From: Gemmataceae bacterium
Lineage (GTDB): Bacteria; Planctomycetota; Planctomycetia; Gemmatales; Gemmataceae
Direction of reading: 5' to 3'
Length of the DNA stretch: 54,616 nt
Assembly: GCA_020847555.1 (NCBI GenBank)
Contig: JADLBT010000179.1
Location: forward strand, 1-54,616
Position numbers and translations under genes: made by a program. The notes below the pieces were generated by a model. It worked only from the letters and a program-made list of their open reading frames with translations, made no database searches and was not told where the DNA came from. Positions 51,195-54,616 of this stretch are shown one piece after another; within the stretch, counting starts at the first letter, position 1; each line of letters begins with the position of its first letter.

Positions 51195-53603
51195 GTGCGT
51201 CTCATCCTGTCTTCCCATGCACTTATTGCCGGACTCTTCCTGCTGCTCGGCGGGCCGGCGCTGGCCGACGACCCGAAAGTCCCAAAGGGAGACGATGTCA
51301 AGCAGGCCATGAAGACCCTGCTCGCGAAGGCGGAAGAGGAGTACCGCACCTTCTTCAAGAAGCCGGAAACGGCGGTCGAGTACTGGGCCGCGCTCCAGTT
51401 CGAGATCCAGGTCGGCAAGTTCGACGTGGCCGGTCTGCACCTCGACCAGCTCGTCAAGAAGGGGCCGGCCGAGGCCGTTGACGACCAGCTTCTGAAGATC
51501 GAGGAGGCGGAGGGAATGGCGCCGTTCCTCCGCCTCAAGACCGTGCGCCAGTGGCACAAGCTGCCCGAACTCCAGAGGCAGGCCGAGAAAAACGTCGAGA
51601 CGTTGCTGGATCGATTGACCACCGCGCTCGACAAGAAGCTCGCCGACCCGGTACGCATCAACAAGTTCATCAACAACCTGCACAGTCCGGTGCCGGAGGT
51701 ACGCACCTACGCCTTCGCCCAACTGTCCCGCTCGGGCGCACGCGCCGCGCCGTACCTGCTGGAGGCGCTGCGCAAGGACGTCGGGTCGCTCAAACACCAG
51801 CGCCTGCTGGAGGCGATGGTCCGGCTGGAGCCGGACGTCATGCCGCCCTTGTTCGAGGCGCTCATCGCCCGCGACGACATGGACGCGAAGGACGCCGACC
51901 TGCGCCTACCGCTGCTGGAGCTGATTCGACGGCGCTTCGAGAAGCGGGCCGTCCCCTACCTGTGGCACCTGTCCGCGTCGCCGAGGTATCCCGAGCACGT
52001 TCGAGCGAAGGCGCGGGAGACGCTCGCCCACCTGCTGGAAACCGCTCCGGAACGCCTCCCGCCGCCGCAACTCGCGCTCACCCAGCTTGCCGAGAAGCTG
52101 TACGAGCACCGGCTGAAGTTCCTCGATCCGCGTCACGTGCGCGTCTGGCCGTGGACGAAGGACCGCACCCTCTCCCCCAAGGCGCTCGAACTGACCGCCG
52201 GCGACTACGAGGAGATTTTCGGTCTGCGCTATGCCCGCCAGGCGCTCGACCTGGACGCAGCGTACCGGCCGGCCCAGGTGGTCTTCCTGAACCTCATGCT
52301 GGAGCGCGCCTATCAGGGCAAGCTTGATCAGATCCTGGCGCCCGGCAAGACCAACCCGTCCATCGACCAGTTGCTGGCGACCATCGACGCCGATCTGGTC
52401 ATTGAGGTGCTAAACCGCGCTCTCGCCGACCACAACCTGGCCGTTATCCTGCCAACGATCAAGGCGCTCGGAGAACGCGGCGAGGCTCGCGCCGCCCGCG
52501 TCTCGGTAAACGGGACCAGCGGGCCGCTGGTGCGGGCGCTGAACTACCCCGACCGGCGCGTCCAGTATGCGGCCGTCACCGCCCTGCTCCGCCTCCCGCA
52601 GACCCCTACTCCGGTGATCTCCGGGCGCGTCGTCGAGCTGCTGGCCCAGTTCTTCGCCAGCAAGCCCACGCCGCGGGCGCTGGTGGTCGCCGCCCCCGAG
52701 GGGCAATTCGCCGACCTGCGCAAGCAGCTCAAGGCGGCCGGCTACGAGCCGGTCCTTGTGCCGGGACTGAAGGAGGCGTTCGCCGAGCTGCACCGCGTGG
52801 CCGACATCGAGGCGATTTTCCTCCACCAGGGCATCCCCGTGCGCGACCTGTCTTACGTGCTCGCCCAGTTCCGGGCGGACGCCAGCGCCGGCCTGCTGCC
52901 GCTGTTCCTGGTGTCTCCGCTCAAGGCGGACGCGCCTTACCGCCGGTTCGAGGCGAAGTACCGCAATGTCTGGGTGCTGCCGGAGGTGGTCCTCGGCATG
53001 CCCGACGACCTGAAGGGGCGGATGGAGGACGCCATCAAGCTGTCGGCGGTCCCGGACGCGGTGGTGCGGGCGCCGGCATGGCAGCAGGGCTGGCTGGAGG
53101 AGGACGCGAAGTTGCGCAAGGGGCAAAAACTGAGCGATCCGGAGCGCAAGCAGTTCGCCGCCGAATCTTTCGACACGCTCTGGCGGATGGCGCGCGGGCT
53201 GGTTAAGGGATACGACGTTCGGGCCGCCGAGACGGCCGTCCTCACCGCTCTGCGCAACGACGAGACGATTGTGCCGGCGATCGAGATCCTGGCCACCTTC
53301 CCCGGACCGGAGCCGCAACAACGGCTCGCGGACCTGATCCTCGACCCGAAACTGGGCAAGCAGCGCGTGACGGCCGCGATCGCCCTCAACCGGCATGTGC
53401 AGAAGAATGGCCTGGCGCTGAACACCAATCAGCTCAAGCTGTTGCGCGAGCTGCACCGGGCTTCCGGGGCGGACGCCCCACTGCAGGGCCAGCTCGCCAT
53501 CCTCATGGGCAGTATCGGCACCACGCCGGCCTTGACGGGGGACCGCCTGTCCCGGTTCAACCCGACCCCGCCCCCGGCGCCCCCGCCAGCGCCGAAGAAG
53601 TAA
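51195..53603 (+). CDS. Exported HEAT-repeat protein with receiver-like segment
   Basis: An 802-residue protein. A signal peptide (VRLILSSHALIAGLFLLLGGPALA, cleaved before DDP) targets it to the periplasm. Most of the rest is helical repeats (HEAT/Armadillo-like, e.g. SPVPEVRTYAFAQLSRSGARAAPYLLEAL, about 150-260, and 405-480). Residues about 490-615 (RALVVAAPEGQFADLRKQLKAAGYEPVLV...IEAIFLHQGIPVRDLSYVLAQFRA...LLPLFLVSP) read like a receiver-type alpha/beta fold without the phospho-acceptor. The end is Pro-rich. The start is GTG at 51195, ten bases after GAGGAGG. Probably a scaffold protein; function unknown. Confidence 0.85.
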   Translation: MRLILSSHALIAGLFLLLGGPALADDPKVPKGDDVKQAMKTLLAKAEEEYRTFFKKPETAVEYWAALQFEIQVGKFDVAGLHLDQLVKKGPAEAVDDQLLKIEEAEGMAPFLRLKTVRQWHKLPELQRQAEKNVETLLDRLTTALDKKLADPVRINKFINNLHSPVPEVRTYAFAQLSRSGARAAPYLLEALRKDVGSLKHQRLLEAMVRLEPDVMPPLFEALIARDDMDAKDADLRLPLLELIRRRFEKRAVPYLWHLSASPRYPEHVRAKARETLAHLLETAPERLPPPQLALTQLAEKLYEHRLKFLDPRHVRVWPWTKDRTLSPKALELTAGDYEEIFGLRYARQALDLDAAYRPAQVVFLNLMLERAYQGKLDQILAPGKTNPSIDQLLATIDADLVIEVLNRALADHNLAVILPTIKALGERGEARAARVSVNGTSGPLVRALNYPDRRVQYAAVTALLRLPQTPTPVISGRVVELLAQFFASKPTPRALVVAAPEGQFADLRKQLKAAGYEPVLVPGLKEAFAELHRVADIEAIFLHQGIPVRDLSYVLAQFRADASAGLLPLFLVSPLKADAPYRRFEAKYRNVWVLPEVVLGMPDDLKGRMEDAIKLSAVPDAVVRAPAWQQGWLEEDAKLRKGQKLSDPERKQFAAESFDTLWRMARGLVKGYDVRAAETAVLTALRNDETIVPAIEILATFPGPEPQQRLADLILDPKLGKQRVTAAIALNRHVQKNGLALNTNQLKLLRELHRASGADAPLQGQLAILMGSIGTTPALTGDRLSRFNPTPPPAPPPAPKK

Positions 53604-53698
53604 GCGGGAAGCGGCTTGCCCCGCGCAAGTTCCGGCCGGCTTGACGTCCCCCTGGTAAAGGAACACAACCAGACCCCGCCGTGGGAAGGGAATAAAAG

Positions 53699-54511
53699 AT
53701 GAGCCAGGCATACGATCCTCGTTCTGCCGATACGCACGTTCAGCCGTTGCTGCCGGACCTGATGGCTGGTTACCTGCGGCGGCAGGCGGAAGCCCATGCG
53801 GCCGGGCTCGCCGCCACGGAGCCGGCGGGTGAGGTAATGCCGTTCGACGCCGGCCCGGTGCAGCCGATCGACCCGCGGCCGGCCTGGGACGAGGCGCAGG
53901 CGGCGGCCCGCTTCCTGGCCCCGGCGAACGAGGTGGGTTCGTACCCCGTCCCGCCGACCTGGCCGCAGCTGGTGGCCGCCCACGAACCGGCGGCGGCGCT
54001 ACCCTTCGGCCTGGGCAACTTCCCTCAACTGGTGCGCAACCTGCATCTGCTAATGCGGCACGCCGACCTGTCCGAACTGCGTCCCGCCGGGGGACAGCCG
54101 GTCGGCGCCCCGGCCCTTACGGAGTGGGCCAGTGAGACGGCACGCAAGGGCTCGTTCGCCCAGGCGTTGCTCGCAGCGGGTGCCCTTCGGCTGGCCAGGC
54201 AGTTCGACCAGGCGAGCGAACTGCTAACGGGCCGGGAAGCCGTGGCGCCGCCCCCGTGGCGTGTCGCGCTGGCGAACGAACAGGCCGTCCTCGCCTGGCA
54301 CCGCGGGGAGTGGGACGAGGCGCGGACGCGGTGGCAGGCGTTGCCCGCGAGTGCTCCGGTGCTGTTCAACTGCGGCATGGCGGCTTTGTTCTGCAACCGG
54401 CCGCAGGAGGCGCGCCCCGCCCTCCACGAGGCCGTGGTCCAGCTGCCCGAGACGGGCGCGTGGCACCACCTGGGGCGGCTCTACCTGGCCCTCGCCGAGA
54501 TGCGCGGGTAA
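53699..54511 (+). CDS. TPR-like hypothetical protein
   Basis: A 270-residue protein without signal or membrane segment. The C-terminal half has helical repeats like TPRs (FAQALLAAGALRLARQFDQASELLTGR, NEQAVLAWHRGEWDEARTRWQAL, MAALFCNRPQEARPALHEAVVQLPETGAWHHLGRLYLALAEM). The N-terminal 100 residues are Ala/Pro-rich. GAAGGGAA is upstream of the ATG at 53699. It follows the exported HEAT protein gene by about 95 bp and may be in the same operon. No function can be assigned. Confidence 0.8.
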   Translation: MSQAYDPRSADTHVQPLLPDLMAGYLRRQAEAHAAGLAATEPAGEVMPFDAGPVQPIDPRPAWDEAQAAARFLAPANEVGSYPVPPTWPQLVAAHEPAAALPFGLGNFPQLVRNLHLLMRHADLSELRPAGGQPVGAPALTEWASETARKGSFAQALLAAGALRLARQFDQASELLTGREAVAPPPWRVALANEQAVLAWHRGEWDEARTRWQALPASAPVLFNCGMAALFCNRPQEARPALHEAVVQLPETGAWHHLGRLYLALAEMRG

Positions 54512-54550
54512 AACCGTCCACTACCCACCGGCGGCACCTTCCGGCGCCGT

Positions 54551-54609
54551 CCGAGCCCGCAGCGTCAGCGAGGGCCAAATCCCTCCCCTCGCTGACGCTG
54601 CGGGCTCGG
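54551..54609. repeat. Palindromic repeat, family C; possible terminator
   Basis: Perfect 24-bp arms (54551-54574 and 54586-54609) around an 11-nt loop, with core AGCGTCAGCGAGGG, 40 bp after the TPR gene. Same family as the in-gene copy at 37941-37975. Confidence 0.8.
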
Positions 54610-54616
54610 GCGGCGC

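Overview
The window looks like a chromosomal segment from a planctomycete, most likely of the Gemmataceae. This is an inference from gene content, not a phylogeny. The markers are a DUF1559 pseudopilin-like protein with its transthyretin-like lipoprotein partner, a sulfatase, a ceramidase-like protein and a right-handed beta-helix protein, a small single-pass protein resembling a Gemmata paralogous family, very high GC, and many GC-rich palindromic repeats of several families. I see no rRNA, tRNA, CRISPR array, integrase or transposase.

Layout. 156-6703 (minus): a four-gene operon of a WGR-type poly(ADP-ribose) polymerase, a macro-domain protein, a large HEAT-repeat-like protein and a SWIM zinc-finger protein. 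This is a candidate ADP-ribosylation-based DNA-damage or defence system. 7070-10708 (plus): a ceramidase-like protein and a secreted beta-helix protein. 10949-12060 (plus): an Rrf2 regulator and a hemerythrin-like protein, probably a nitrosative or iron-sulfur stress pair. 12228-17508 (minus): PPK2 polyphosphate kinase with a BASS transporter, phosphoketolase, and a protein of unknown function. 17590-22333 (minus): an RND efflux permease and its adaptor. 22366-25616 (minus): a GH63-type glucosidase, a small conserved protein and the remnant of a GH13 gene. 25824-28846 (minus): a small membrane protein and an arylsulfatase.

29269-38589 (plus): a complete Wsp-type chemosensory locus in the gene order wspA-B-C-D-E-F (MCP, CheW, CheR-TPR, CheW, CheA-REC, CheB). 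A WspR-like receiver protein lies upstream, but its output domain is a PP2C/SpoIIE phosphatase instead of a GGDEF cyclase. The system therefore probably signals through protein dephosphorylation, perhaps of an anti-sigma antagonist, and not through cyclic di-GMP. 38802-40815 (minus): an AbiE-like toxin-antitoxin module preceded by a symmetric array of inverted repeats that overlaps a TATAAT box and the ribosome binding site.

41198-54511: a Gly/Tyr-rich secreted protein; Kbl and an SDR-type threonine dehydrogenase, which together convert threonine to glycine and acetyl-CoA, separated by the DUF1559/lipoprotein pair; argH followed by an FHA-GAF-PP2C protein whose phosphatase domain looks inactive; lysA; a secreted HEAT-type protein; and a TPR protein.

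Palindromic repeats are a strong theme. At least five families recur between genes, and some copies lie in frame inside genes (GH63, wspC, wspD, wspF), where they add low-complexity peptides such as PPPLAGEG. All identifications come from reading translated sequence and recalling family motifs; no database search was run.
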